This document shows, in pieces, positions 1-8,029 of a stretch of 64,000 nucleotides of DNA. The notes under the pieces are model-generated. The model did no database searches. It saw only the letters and a program-made list of their open reading frames with translations, and was not told where the DNA came from. The stretch comes from Frigoribacterium faeni (lineage in GTDB: Bacteria > Actinomycetota > Actinomycetes > Actinomycetales > Microbacteriaceae), in contig NZ_BJUV01000011.1 of assembly GCF_007988805.1 (NCBI RefSeq), forward strand, positions 37,279-101,278, in the 5' to 3' direction. Position numbers and translations under genes: made by a program. Numbering within the stretch: position 1 is the stretch's first letter; every line of letters begins with the position of its first letter.

Positions 1-1122
1 CGGCCCCACGGGGTTGGCCATCAGCACGGGCGAGCACTCGGAGAGCCCGTACCCCTCGACCAGCCAGCCGCCCGACTCGGCCTCCCACGGCTCGACGACG
101 TCGGCCGAGAGCGGCATGGCGCCCGAGATCGCGACCTCGACGCCCTGCAGGGAGACGCCGGCCTCGTCGGCCGCCTTGCGCAGACGCGTGTAGATCGGCG
201 GGACGGCGGGCAGGAAGGTCGGCGGACGCTTCTTCATGACCTTGAGCACGAGCGCCGGGTCGAAGGCGGGGAACAGCACGAGACGGGCGCCCATGCTCAT
301 CGCGAAGGTGAGGCACAGCGTCAGCCCGTAGGCGTGGAACATGGGCAGCACGGCGTAGACCGTGCAGGCGCCCTGCTCGATCGTGGGCACCCAGGCCCGC
401 GACTGCGCCGCGTTCGACAGGAGGTTGCGGTGGGTCAGCTGGGCGCCCTTCGGCGTGCCCGTGGTGCCGCTGGTGTACTGGATGACGGCGAGGTCGTCGG
501 TGTCCGGACGGGGGTGCTTGGCCCGGATCGGGCGCGAGGAGACGATGGACTCCCAGGGGGTGGTGCCGTGCACGGGAGCGAACAGGCGGTCACGGGACTG
601 GCGAGCCTTGGGCACCGGCAGTCGGAGGGCCGCCCGGGTGGCGAAGGGCATCGCCCGCGTGACGTCGACCGAGACGACGTGGTCGACCGCGACGTCGGAC
701 GGGAACGCCTGGATGGTGTCGACGACCTTGTTCCAGGCGATGGCGACCTTGGCCCCGTGGTCCTCGAACTGGTGGCGGAGCTCGCGGGGAGTGTAGAGCG
801 GGTTGTGCTCGACGACCACGGCGCCGAGGCGCAGCACCGCGTAGAACGCGACGACGTGCTGGGGTCCGTTCGGGAGCACGAGGGCGACCGTGTCGCCGTG
901 CTCGACTCCGAGCCTGCGGAGGCCCTCGGCGGCACGGGCGATCTGCTCGACGAGCTCGCGGTACGTGGTCGTCGCGCCGAAGTACTCGAGGGCCACGGCC
1001 TTCGGGTAGCGCCGCGCGCTCTCGTCGACGAGGTCGAGGAGCGAGCCCGTCACGGGCTCGATGTCGTGGGGGACGTCGGGAGCGTACGAGTCAAGCCAGG
1101 GACGAGGGGTGTCGATGGTCAC
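1..1122 (-). CDS. Long-chain acyl-CoA ligase (AMP-forming), C-terminal part outside window
   Basis: ANL-superfamily adenylating enzyme that would activate a fatty acid to an acyl-adenylate and then acyl-CoA. About 374 N-terminal codons are visible; the C-terminal domain lies beyond base 1. Visible motifs are YTSGTTGTPKG (phosphate-binding loop, A3) and GYGLSECSP (A5). It is a clear paralogue of the 564-residue ligase at 3750-5444: shared blocks include SYAPDVP, DIEPVTGSL, AARAAEGLRRLGV-type and FYAVLRLGAVVVEHNPLYT. A5 reads GLSE here against GLTE in the paralogue. The start is taken as GTG at 1122, with an alternative GTG at 1128 just after an in-frame TAG. A GGGGG run lies directly upstream, so the exact start is uncertain. 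Substrate chain length cannot be read from sequence. Confidence 0.9.
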   Translation of the reverse strand, partial: MTIDTPRPWLDSYAPDVPHDIEPVTGSLLDLVDESARRYPKAVALEYFGATTTYRELVEQIARAAEGLRRLGVEHGDTVALVLPNGPQHVVAFYAVLRLGAVVVEHNPLYTPRELRHQFEDHGAKVAIAWNKVVDTIQAFPSDVAVDHVVSVDVTRAMPFATRAALRLPVPKARQSRDRLFAPVHGTTPWESIVSSRPIRAKHPRPDTDDLAVIQYTSGTTGTPKGAQLTHRNLLSNAAQSRAWVPTIEQGACTVYAVLPMFHAYGLTLCLTFAMSMGARLVLFPAFDPALVLKVMKKRPPTFLPAVPPIYTRLRKAADEAGVSLQGVEVAISGAMPLSADVVEPWEAESGGWLVEGYGLSECSPVLMANPVGP

Positions 1123-1259
1123 CCCCACACTCTAGGCGGATCGCGCGCGGCGCCCTGTCCGATTCGCGAACACTCGGCGGTCACGGTCCCCTCCTGGGAA
1201 GTCGCCCCCGGCGACGGGCGTTGGATCGGAGAGCATCGCACCCCGACGAGAGGAACACT

Positions 1260-2078
1260 GTGAGCAAGGTCTGGTTCATCACCGGAGCATCCAAGGGATT
1301 CGGCCGCGAGTGGGCGGAAGCCGCCCTCGAACGCGGCGACCGGGTCGCCGGCACCGCCCGGAAGCTCGACGACGTGGCGCCGCTCATCGAGCGGTACGGC
1401 GACGCCTTCCTGCCGATCCAGCTCGACGTCACCGATCGCGCCGCCGACATCGCCGCGGTCCAGGAGGCCGCCGAGACCTTCGGGCGCCTCGACGTCGTCG
1501 TCAACAACGCCGGCTACGGCCACTTCGGCATGGTGGAGGAGATCACCGAGGACGAGGCGCGCGGCCAGCTCGAGACGAACCTGTTCGGCGCGCTCTGGAT
1601 CTCGCAGGCCGCGCTGCCCATCATGCGCGAGCAGGGTTCGGGTCACATCATCCAGGTCTCGAGCATCGGCGGCATCAGCGCCTTCCCGACCGTGGGCATC
1701 TACCACGCGTCGAAGTGGGCGCTCGAGGGATTCAGCCAGTCGCTCGCCCAGGAGGTCGCGGGCTTCGGCATCTCGGTCACCCTGGTCGAGCCCGGCGGGT
1801 TCAGCACCGACTGGTCCGGCCCGTCCGCCTCGCGCAGCGAGGAGATCGAGGCCTACGCCGACGTCCGCGAGGCCGCCTCGAAGCGTCCGTCGGCCGCCGA
1901 CCCGGGCGACCCCACCGCCACGCGCGGGGCGATCCTGAAGGTCGTCGACGCCGACGAGCCGCCGCTGCGGATCTTCTTCGGCAAGGCGCCCCTCGAGATC
2001 GCCACGAAGGACTACGAGTCGCGCCTGAGGACCTGGAACGAGTGGCAGCCCGTCTCCATCGAGGCGCACGGGAACTGA
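1260..2078 (+). CDS. Short-chain dehydrogenase/reductase (SDR)
   Basis: Classical NAD(P)-dependent SDR of 272 residues. The N-terminal Rossmann motif is TGASKGFG, followed by the structural NNAG motif (VVVNNAGYGHFG). The catalytic Ser and YxxxK are in VSSIGG and YHASK, so the active site is complete. GTG at 1260 is chosen because the TGASKGFG motif then begins at residue 8, as is usual, and GAGAGG lies about 7 nt upstream. It is divergent from the truncated ligase, with 137 bp of shared upstream DNA. A strong hairpin at 2095-2137 follows. The substrate is unknown. The C-terminal region with a PSAxDPGDP-type sequence is common in actinobacterial SDRs annotated only as oxidoreductases. Confidence 0.92.
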   Translation: MSKVWFITGASKGFGREWAEAALERGDRVAGTARKLDDVAPLIERYGDAFLPIQLDVTDRAADIAAVQEAAETFGRLDVVVNNAGYGHFGMVEEITEDEARGQLETNLFGALWISQAALPIMREQGSGHIIQVSSIGGISAFPTVGIYHASKWALEGFSQSLAQEVAGFGISVTLVEPGGFSTDWSGPSASRSEEIEAYADVREAASKRPSAADPGDPTATRGAILKVVDADEPPLRIFFGKAPLEIATKDYESRLRTWNEWQPVSIEAHGN

Positions 2079-2094
2079 CGTCCGCGGTCCGTCC

Positions 2095-2137
2095 GACGCC
2101 GCGCCTCCTCGGGTGGATCCCCGGGAGGCGCGGCGTC
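2095..2137. terminator. Rho-independent-type hairpin after the SDR gene
   Basis: A perfect 14-bp GC stem (arms 2095-2108 and 2124-2137, loosely closed inner part) lies 16 nt after the SDR stop. The left arm contains a copy of the recurring word CGCGCCTCCTCG. There is no clear U tract, as is usual in high-GC actinobacteria. Confidence 0.75.
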
Positions 2138-2209
2138 GGTCCGTCTCCGCCGGACGCCCCCGCGGCGGCCCGGCCCGGGCGCTCAGCTGGCGAGGCGCAT
2201 GATCGGGAC

Positions 2210-3127
2210 ATGGCCGCATTGACAGAACCGCTGCGCGCCCGGCTGCAGTACACCTTCAACGGGCAGTACACCGGGACCCCCCAATGGATCACCGACCTCG
2301 AGAAGGGCGACGACGAGGGGTTCTTCCTGCCGGGGTCGGCCGTCTGGGCCGTGCACGGCGCCATGTCGACCATCGCCGCCGGCGTCAGAGCCCTGCTCGT
2401 GCAGGCGCTGCACCCGGGCGCTCTCGCCGGGGTCCACGACCACTCCCGGTTCCGCGAGGACCCGCTCGGGCGACTCGCCGGCACCATCCGGTGGATCTAC
2501 ACCGTCACCTACGGCAGCCGGGACGCGGCGACCCAGGCGTCGAACTGGGTCTCCCGCCTGCACACCAGGGTCGTCGGGCAGTACGACGACCGGCACGGCG
2601 TCCGACACGACTACGCCGCGAACGATCCCGAGCTGCTCAGCTGGGTGCACATGGCCTTCGCGGACTCGTTCCTCGCCGCCTTCCAGGAGTGGGGCTCGGG
2701 GGAGATCCCCGGCGGTCCCGACGCCTACGTGCGCGAGTGGGCCGTCGCCGGCGAGCTCATGGGCGTGCCGAACCCGCCCCGGACGGCCGCCGAGATGCAG
2801 AGTCAGCTGATGGACTTCGACCGCCGTGGCATCCTCGAGCGCACCGACCGCACCGCCGACGTCGTGCGGTTCATCCGCCGCCCGCCGCTGTTCCCGGTGC
2901 TGCGGCTCGGATACCCGCTGCTGTTCAACGGCGCGGTCGCCACGCTCCAGCCGCGGTTCCGCGAGCTGCTCGACCTCCGTCCGCCGCACGTCGGGCCGGT
3001 GCCGCTGCCCGCGTCCGGGCCGGCCGGGGCCACCCTGCGGGGGATCGGCGCCGTCCTCGGGCCCCGACCCGTCGCCGAGAGCCACGCCCGCGCTCGACTC
3101 GAACGACTCGGATGGGCGTCGGTCTGA
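2210..3127 (+). CDS. DUF2236 (MpaB/rubber-oxygenase-like) family protein
   Basis: 305-residue protein of the DUF2236/oxygenase MpaB family, haem-b-type proteins related to latex-clearing oxygenase. Family-typical sequence is visible: GSAVWAVHGAMSTIAAGVRA near residue 45, then LLVQALHPGALAGVHDHS with conserved histidines, followed by RWIYTVTYGS and LLSWVHMAF. The function of most members is unknown, so no substrate is proposed. ATG at 2210 sets the family-typical N-terminus. No Shine-Dalgarno is obvious, and CATGAT 6 nt upstream could be a weak -10 giving a leaderless mRNA. The gene sits between an SDR and lepB, all on the plus strand. Confidence 0.85.
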   Translation: MAALTEPLRARLQYTFNGQYTGTPQWITDLEKGDDEGFFLPGSAVWAVHGAMSTIAAGVRALLVQALHPGALAGVHDHSRFREDPLGRLAGTIRWIYTVTYGSRDAATQASNWVSRLHTRVVGQYDDRHGVRHDYAANDPELLSWVHMAFADSFLAAFQEWGSGEIPGGPDAYVREWAVAGELMGVPNPPRTAAEMQSQLMDFDRRGILERTDRTADVVRFIRRPPLFPVLRLGYPLLFNGAVATLQPRFRELLDLRPPHVGPVPLPASGPAGATLRGIGAVLGPRPVAESHARARLERLGWASV

Positions 3128-3157
3128 TCGTCGGCCTCGGGCTGAGAGGATGAGGCC

Positions 3158-3745
3158 GTGACCGACACCGCGCCTCCTCGCCGCCACCGGCCGTTCCGCC
3201 TCCTGCGCGACGTCGTCGTGGTGGTGCTCATCGCCCTGCTCGTCTCGTGGGGCGTGCGCACGTACCTCGTGCGATCGTTCTACATCCCGTCGGCCTCGAT
3301 GGAGACGACGCTGATGATCGGCGACCGGCTGGTCGTGAACGTGCTCGCGTCGAGCGTCATGCCGCTGCACCACGGCGACATCGTGGTCTTCAGCGACCCG
3401 GGCGGCTGGTTGCCGGGAGCGCCGGACCAGGACCTCGTGAAGCGCGTGATCGGGCTTCCGGGCGACACCGTCTCGTGCTGCGACGCCGAGGGACGCGTCC
3501 TGGTGAACGGCGAGCCGATCGACGAGCCCTACATCACGGTGCCCGACGGCGACCCGGCCTCGCTCACCCCGTTCGACGTCACCGTGCCGGAGGGCGCCCT
3601 GTGGGTGCTCGGGGACAACCGCGAGGACTCGGCCGACTCGAGGGCCCACCAGAGCGGGCCCTACGACGGGTTCGTGCCCGAGGACAACGTGATCGGCCGG
3701 GCGTTCGTGATCTTCTGGCCCTTCGACCGGATCCGCTGGCTCTAG
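3158..3745 (+). CDS. lepB: Signal peptidase I
   Basis: Type I signal peptidase (S26), which removes Sec/Tat signal peptides at the outer face of the membrane; 195 residues, the compact Gram-positive size. One N-terminal membrane segment (about residues 18-34) is followed by the nucleophile motif PSASMETT (Ser47) and VKRVIGLPGD with the general-base Lys95. GDNREDSADSR (box E) is intact. GTG at 3158 follows a GAGAGG. The stop is only 4 nt from the stop of the convergent acyl-CoA ligase, so the two transcripts must overlap or end inside each other. A CC pair at residues 107-108 is a minor peculiarity. Codons 5-8 encode one copy of the recurring CGCGCCTCCTCG word. Confidence 0.95.
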   Translation: MTDTAPPRRHRPFRLLRDVVVVVLIALLVSWGVRTYLVRSFYIPSASMETTLMIGDRLVVNVLASSVMPLHHGDIVVFSDPGGWLPGAPDQDLVKRVIGLPGDTVSCCDAEGRVLVNGEPIDEPYITVPDGDPASLTPFDVTVPEGALWVLGDNREDSADSRAHQSGPYDGFVPEDNVIGRAFVIFWPFDRIRWL

Positions 3746-3749
3746 CGGA

Positions 3750-5444
3750 TCAGCCCGCGGCGATCAGCGCGTCGCGCACCTGGCGCCGCAGCACCTTGCC
3801 GATCAGCGACTTGGGCAGCTCGTCGACGACGACCACGCGGCGGGGCACCTTGTAGGCCGCCAGCCGTCCGCGGCACCAGTCGCGGACGGCGTCCTCGTCG
3901 AGCGCGGCGCCCCGCGCGAGCACCACGGCGGCCACGACGTCCTCGCCGCCCTCGGCCCGCGGGACGCCGACGACGGCGGCCTCGGCGATGCCGTCGGCGC
4001 CGAGCACGGCCTCCTCGACCTCCGACGGGGCGACGTTGAAGCCGCCCGTGACGATGAGCTCCTTGATGCGGTCGACGATCGTCACGTAGCCGTCGGCGCT
4101 CATGCTGACGATGTCGCCGGTGCGGAACCAGCCGCCCTCGAGGAACGCCTCGGCGGTCTCGTCCGGACGGTTCCAGTAGCCGCGGAACACCTGGGGACCC
4201 CGCAGCAGCAGTTCGCCGGCCGCCCCGGGAGGCACGGGCCGGGTCGGGTCGGGATCGTCGCGATCCACGACCATCGCCTCGGTCGACGGGAACGGCACGC
4301 CGACGGTGCCGACCCGCCTGGTCGGCCCGATGGGGTTGCCGAGCGCCACGGGCGACGTCTCGGTGAGGCCGAACCCCTCGACGAGCATGCCGCCCGTGAC
4401 ACCCTCCCAGGCGGAGACCACCGGGGTGGGCAGGTTCATCGCGCCCGAGATGGCGAACCGGGCGGCGGACAGGTCGACGCCGCGCTCGCGGGCCGCGTCG
4501 GCCAGGCGCTGGTAGATGGGAGGCACGGCCGGCAGGAAGGTCGGCGGGTGCTTCCTGGCCGCCTTGAGCACGAGGTCGACGTCGAACTTCGGGAACAGCA
4601 CGAGCCGCGCCCCGATGCTCATCGCGAAGGTGAGGCAGAGGGTCAGCCCGTAGGCGTGGAAGAACGGCAGCACGCCGTAGACGGTCTCCTCGCCGTCGAC
4701 GAGCCCGGGCACCCAGGCGCGCCCCTGGGCGGCGTTGCTGCGGAGATTGCGGTGCGTCAGGATCGCGCCCTTCGGCGAGCCGGTCGTGCCGCTGGTGTAC
4801 TGCAGCAGGGCGACGTCGTCGACGTCGGGGCGCGGGTGCTTCCTCCGGATCGGCCTGTTCGCCAGGAGGTCCTCCCAGGTGGCGTCGCCGGTGGCGCCGT
4901 CGGTCAGGGCGGCCCGCGACGACTTCGCCGCCGGGACGGGGAGCTTGAGCGCGAGGCGGGTGCCGAGCGGCATGCCGCGGGTCACGTCGACCGAGACGAT
5001 CGTGCGGAGCCCCAGGTCGGCGGGCAGGGCGCGGAGCCGGTCGACGAGCTTGTCCCAGGCGATCGCGATCGTCGCGGTGTGGTCCTCGAAGAGGTGGCGG
5101 AGCTCGCGGTCCGTGTAGAGCGGGTTGTGCTCGACCACGACGGCGCCGAGCCGCAGCACGGCGTAGAACGCGATCACGTGCTGCGGGCTGTTGGGGACGA
5201 TCAGGGCGACGCGGTCGCCGGGGCCGACGCCGAGCCTCCTCAGGCCCTCCGCCGCGCGCGCGATCCGATCGCCCAGATCGCGGTAGCTGGTCTCGCGTCC
5301 GAAGAACTCGAGCGCCGGCCGGGTGCGGTACGCGGCGACGGCGTCGTCGATGAGGTCGACGAGACTGCCCGTGACGGGCTCGATGTCGGCGGGGACGTCG
5401 GGGGCGTAGCTGTGCAGCCAAGGGCGATCGATCGGGACGGTCAT
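3750..5444 (-). CDS. Long-chain acyl-CoA ligase (AMP-forming)
   Basis: Complete 564-residue ANL-superfamily ligase of the FadD type: fatty acid + ATP + CoA gives acyl-CoA + AMP + PPi. Motifs are YTSGTTGSPKG (A3), GFGLTETSP (A5), WFRTGDIV (A8 hinge region), GGFNVAPSEVEE and the C-terminal catalytic lysine motif LPKSLIGKVLRR. The start is ATG at 5444; the N-terminus matches that of the truncated paralogue at 1122. It converges with lepB with a 4-nt gap. The two ligases bracket SDR, DUF2236 and lepB, which suggests an old duplication rather than an operon, since the intervening genes run the other way. Confidence 0.95.
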   Translation of the reverse strand: MTVPIDRPWLHSYAPDVPADIEPVTGSLVDLIDDAVAAYRTRPALEFFGRETSYRDLGDRIARAAEGLRRLGVGPGDRVALIVPNSPQHVIAFYAVLRLGAVVVEHNPLYTDRELRHLFEDHTATIAIAWDKLVDRLRALPADLGLRTIVSVDVTRGMPLGTRLALKLPVPAAKSSRAALTDGATGDATWEDLLANRPIRRKHPRPDVDDVALLQYTSGTTGSPKGAILTHRNLRSNAAQGRAWVPGLVDGEETVYGVLPFFHAYGLTLCLTFAMSIGARLVLFPKFDVDLVLKAARKHPPTFLPAVPPIYQRLADAARERGVDLSAARFAISGAMNLPTPVVSAWEGVTGGMLVEGFGLTETSPVALGNPIGPTRRVGTVGVPFPSTEAMVVDRDDPDPTRPVPPGAAGELLLRGPQVFRGYWNRPDETAEAFLEGGWFRTGDIVSMSADGYVTIVDRIKELIVTGGFNVAPSEVEEAVLGADGIAEAAVVGVPRAEGGEDVVAAVVLARGAALDEDAVRDWCRGRLAAYKVPRRVVVVDELPKSLIGKVLRRQVRDALIAAG

Positions 5445-5496
5445 GCCATGAGCATGCCAGGGCAGGGTGATGAACCCCCGGGAGGCGCGGGTCGGC

Positions 5497-6054
5497 TCAG
5501 CGGGCGTCGCGACCGGTCAGCGCCAGCAGCCGGACGCGCAGGGGCGCGTCGTCGTCGACCGGCACCGGCGAGGCGAAGAGGCCCGAGGCCTCGAGAGCGT
5601 CCTTCTGGGGCTCGAACACGCCCCACACGGCCTCGACCAGCTCGTCGTCGAGCTCCTCGTCGGTGCCGACGGCGCGGGCGAGGTCCCAGGTGTGGATCGT
5701 GACGTCGGCGACCTGCTCGGCGAGGTACTCGGTGACCGAGACGACGTCGGCGCTCAGGCGGACCTCGGCGTCGGGGTCGGCCTCGCGCCAGGCCGCGGTC
5801 GCCGCGCCCGACCAGCGGTGCCAGGCCTCGAGGAGGTCGTCGCCGAGGGGCTCGATCGCGTTCTCGGCCTCGGCCGGGTCGCCGCCCTCGAGCAGGATCG
5901 GCACCCACTGCTGCTCGCGCGTGACGTGGCGGACGAGGTCGCGGACCTTCCACTCGGTGTCGGGGGTGGGGGCGTCCCAGTCCGCGACCGCCTCGACGCG
6001 GCGGGCGAACTCGTCGTGGGCGGTCTTCTGCAGCGTGATCCAGTCGACGGTCAT
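5497..6054 (-). CDS. TIGR03086-type metal-binding protein (mycothiol/DinB-like fold)
   Basis: 185-residue protein with the features of the TIGR03086/maleylpyruvate-isomerase N-terminal family, a DinB-like four-helix bundle that binds metal and, in characterised relatives, works with mycothiol. The signature is an N-terminal EWKVRDLVRHVTREQQW helix with a metal-ligand His and a later VTIHTWDLARA block. ATG at 6054 is preceded by GAGAGG at good spacing; the longer GTG-initiated reading (6084) has no ribosome site. No enzyme activity can be assigned. It is divergent from the small membrane protein at 6154. Confidence 0.85.
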   Translation of the reverse strand: MTVDWITLQKTAHDEFARRVEAVADWDAPTPDTEWKVRDLVRHVTREQQWVPILLEGGDPAEAENAIEPLGDDLLEAWHRWSGAATAAWREADPDAEVRLSADVVSVTEYLAEQVADVTIHTWDLARAVGTDEELDDELVEAVWGVFEPQKDALEASGLFASPVPVDDDAPLRVRLLALTGRDAR

Positions 6055-6153
6055 GGGAGTCCTCTCGGGATGGGGCGGTGACACTCGGCGACAACCCCGA
6101 CGGGACGCGCATTGTTCCTGAGGCTAGCGCGGCGGGTCGGCTAGGGTCGTGGC

Positions 6154-6450
6154 ATGACCCTCGGCCTCGCTCCGCTGGCGCCCCTCGTGGCGTTCGTCGA
6201 GGCCGTGCTCGCGGGCGGCGGCGGGCCGCTCTCCGCGGTCGTGCTCGTCGGCCTCCTCGGCGCCGCCACGGCCCTCGTGGCGATCGGCGTCGCGCAGGTC
6301 GTGCTGACCCTCTGCGGGCTGGCCGGGGCGGTGCCCGAGGTGCCCCTCCGCGAAGAGGCCGGCACGCGCCTCCTCGTCTGGCGTCGCGACCCCGACGCAC
6401 GCGGACACGTGCGCTCGCGGGCGCCGGGGCGGGCCCCCTCGGCCGCCTGA
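6154..6450 (+). CDS. Small membrane protein upstream of yidC-like gene (DUF6412-like)
   Basis: 98-residue protein with two probable membrane segments (about residues 5-24 and 31-60) and a basic, Pro/Arg-rich tail. It resembles the small DUF6412-type proteins I associate with YidC-like genes in Micrococcales; this family assignment is from memory and only moderately secure. TAGGGT at 6142-6147 lies 6 nt before the ATG, so the mRNA is probably leaderless. It is followed after 90 bp by the YidC-type insertase, which suggests a role in membrane-protein assembly, but none is demonstrated. Confidence 0.7.
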   Translation: MTLGLAPLAPLVAFVEAVLAGGGGPLSAVVLVGLLGAATALVAIGVAQVVLTLCGLAGAVPEVPLREEAGTRLLVWRRDPDARGHVRSRAPGRAPSAA

Positions 6451-6540
6451 GCGATCCGGCCGACTCCGGCTCGCTCGCGTCGACCCGTCGGTCGACCGCG
6501 GCCAGAAGACACCCACCGTCTCTCTGACCGAGGAGTCCTC

Positions 6541-7287
6541 ATGGACCTGTCCACCTTCCCGCCCATCGCCGTCGTGCTCGACGGCCTCTATTCGATCGTC
6601 ACCGCGCTCGGCGAGCTCGTCTCGCCGTTCGCGGGGGAGGCCGGCGCCGCACTCGGCGTCGTGCTCTTCACCCTCCTCGTCCGGCTGGTGCTCGTGCCCG
6701 TCGGGGTGTCGCAGGTGCGTGCGGAGGTGGGTCGCCGTCGCCTCGCTCCCGCGATCGCCGACCTGAACCGACGCATCACCGACCCCCCGGCGCGCAGTCG
6801 GGCCCTGATGGCGCTCTACTCGTCCGAGAAGGTGTCGCCGCTCGCCGGGTGCCTGCCGACCCTGGCGCAGGCGCCCGTGCTGACGGCCGTCTACTCGCTG
6901 TTCGTCCACGCCGACATCGCCGGCCACGCCAACGCGTTGCTGACCCACACGCTCGGGGGAGCGGCTCTCGGCGCCAACCTCTTCGCGACGCTCGGCGCGG
7001 GGCTCGCCGCGGTCTGGCCGTACGCCGTGCTGCTGGTGCTGCTCGCGATCGTGGTCGAGCTCAGCCGACGCGCCACCCTGCGGTTCACCGGGCCGGCCGC
7101 CACGCCGGCCGCCGGCCCCGGAAAGGAGGCGCTGCCCGGCATGACGGGGCTGCTGCGCTGGCTGCCCTTCCTCAGCGTCGCCTTCGCGGCGTTCGCCCCG
7201 CTCGCCGCCGGTCTCTACCTCGTGACGAGCGCCGCCTGGACGCTCGGGGAGCGCGCGGTGCTGCGGCGGGTGCTCACGCGAGCCTGA
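6541..7287 (+). CDS. YidC/Oxa1-family membrane protein insertase
   Basis: 248-residue insertase of the short YidC/Oxa1 type, without the periplasmic domain of proteobacterial YidC. It helps insert and fold membrane proteins. Recognisable features are the first transmembrane helix after a short N-terminus, LLVRLVLVPVGVSQVRAEV (the cytoplasmic loop after TM1/2), PLAGCLPTLAQAPVLTAVYS (the conserved P-x-x-x-Q-xP block) and three later hydrophobic helices ending near residue 238. The main housekeeping yidC normally lies by rnpA/rpmH near the origin. This copy is isolated, so it is probably a paralogue. An ATG follows a GAGGAGTCCTC sequence. Confidence 0.88.
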   Translation: MDLSTFPPIAVVLDGLYSIVTALGELVSPFAGEAGAALGVVLFTLLVRLVLVPVGVSQVRAEVGRRRLAPAIADLNRRITDPPARSRALMALYSSEKVSPLAGCLPTLAQAPVLTAVYSLFVHADIAGHANALLTHTLGGAALGANLFATLGAGLAAVWPYAVLLVLLAIVVELSRRATLRFTGPAATPAAGPGKEALPGMTGLLRWLPFLSVAFAAFAPLAAGLYLVTSAAWTLGERAVLRRVLTRA

Positions 7288-7315
7288 GCGGGACGCCGGC
7301 GGCGGCCGGCACGAC

Positions 7316-7352
7316 GGAGGGCCCGCACTCGACTGGCGAGTGCGGGCCCTCC
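7316..7352. terminator. Bidirectional terminator between yidC-like gene and yceI-like gene
   Basis: Perfect 16-bp stem (7316-7331 with 7337-7352) and a 5-nt loop ACTGG, lying between the convergent stops at 7287 and 7367. One of the strongest hairpins in the window. Confidence 0.88.
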
Positions 7353-7366
7353 GGGGGTGCTGCTGC

Positions 7367-7918
7367 TTACGCGGCGAGCGTGAACTGGATCTCGAGCGTG
7401 ACGGTGACGTCGTTGCCGAGGGTGAAGCCGCCGGCCTCGAGGGCGGCGTTCCAGGTGACGCCGAACTCGGTGCGGTCGATCTTGGTCGTGGCCGAGAAGC
7501 CGAGCTTGGTCTGGCCGTAGCCGTCGACGACGAGGCCGCCGAACTCGCTCTTCAGGGTGACGGGCTTGGTGACGCCGCGCAGGGTCAGGTCGCCGTGCAC
7601 GAGGAACGCGTCGTCGCCCTTCTCCTCGATGCTGGTCGACACGAAGGTCATCTTGGGGTGCTCGCCGGCGAGGAAGAAGTCGCCGCTCTGCAGGTGACCG
7701 TCGCGGTCCTTCTGGTTGGTGTTGACCGAGGCCACGTCGATCGACGCGGTGACCTTGGAGGCCGTGTGGTCCTCGGCGGTGACGAGCGAGGCGTCGAAGG
7801 ACTCGAACGAGCCCTTGACCTTGCTGATGGCCAGGTGACGGACGCTGAACGAGACCTCGCTGTGCGTGGGGTCGAGGTTCCAGGTGCCGGCGGGGATCTT
7901 CTCTGCGGTGATGCTCAT
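7367..7918 (-). CDS. YceI family protein
   Basis: 183-residue YceI/lipocalin-like beta-barrel protein that binds polyisoprenoid-type lipids in characterised homologues. The opening GTWNLDPTHSEVSFSVRHL, VKGSFESFDA and LTLRGVTKPVTL blocks are typical of the family. No signal peptide is seen, so this copy is probably cytoplasmic, as in many actinobacteria where it is linked to stress. ATG at 7918 follows a good AGGAG. A TATACT -10 candidate lies at 7976-7981, with an inverted repeat between it and the gene (7947-7966), which suggests repression by an unknown regulator. Confidence 0.92.
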   Translation of the reverse strand: MSITAEKIPAGTWNLDPTHSEVSFSVRHLAISKVKGSFESFDASLVTAEDHTASKVTASIDVASVNTNQKDRDGHLQSGDFFLAGEHPKMTFVSTSIEEKGDDAFLVHGDLTLRGVTKPVTLKSEFGGLVVDGYGQTKLGFSATTKIDRTEFGVTWNAALEAGGFTLGNDVTVTLEIQFTLAA

Positions 7919-7946
7919 GGTGTTCTCCTGTCGTGAAGGTCAGAGG

Positions 7947-7966
7947 TTCGGTGACGTGTCACCGAA
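7947..7966 (-). promoter_or_regulatory. Operator-like palindrome between yceI promoter and start
   Basis: TTCGGTGAC-GT-GTCACCGAA: two perfect 9-bp arms with a 2-bp centre. It begins about 10 bp downstream of a TATACT hexamer (minus strand, 7976-7981), covering the expected first transcribed bases of the yceI-type gene. This geometry fits a dimeric repressor site. No clear -35 was found. Confidence 0.6.
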
Positions 7967-8029
7967 GGTGGTACGAGTATATGCAAGCGCATCCACCGAT
8001 GGGTAATTCCCGTGACGGGATGTGACGGC

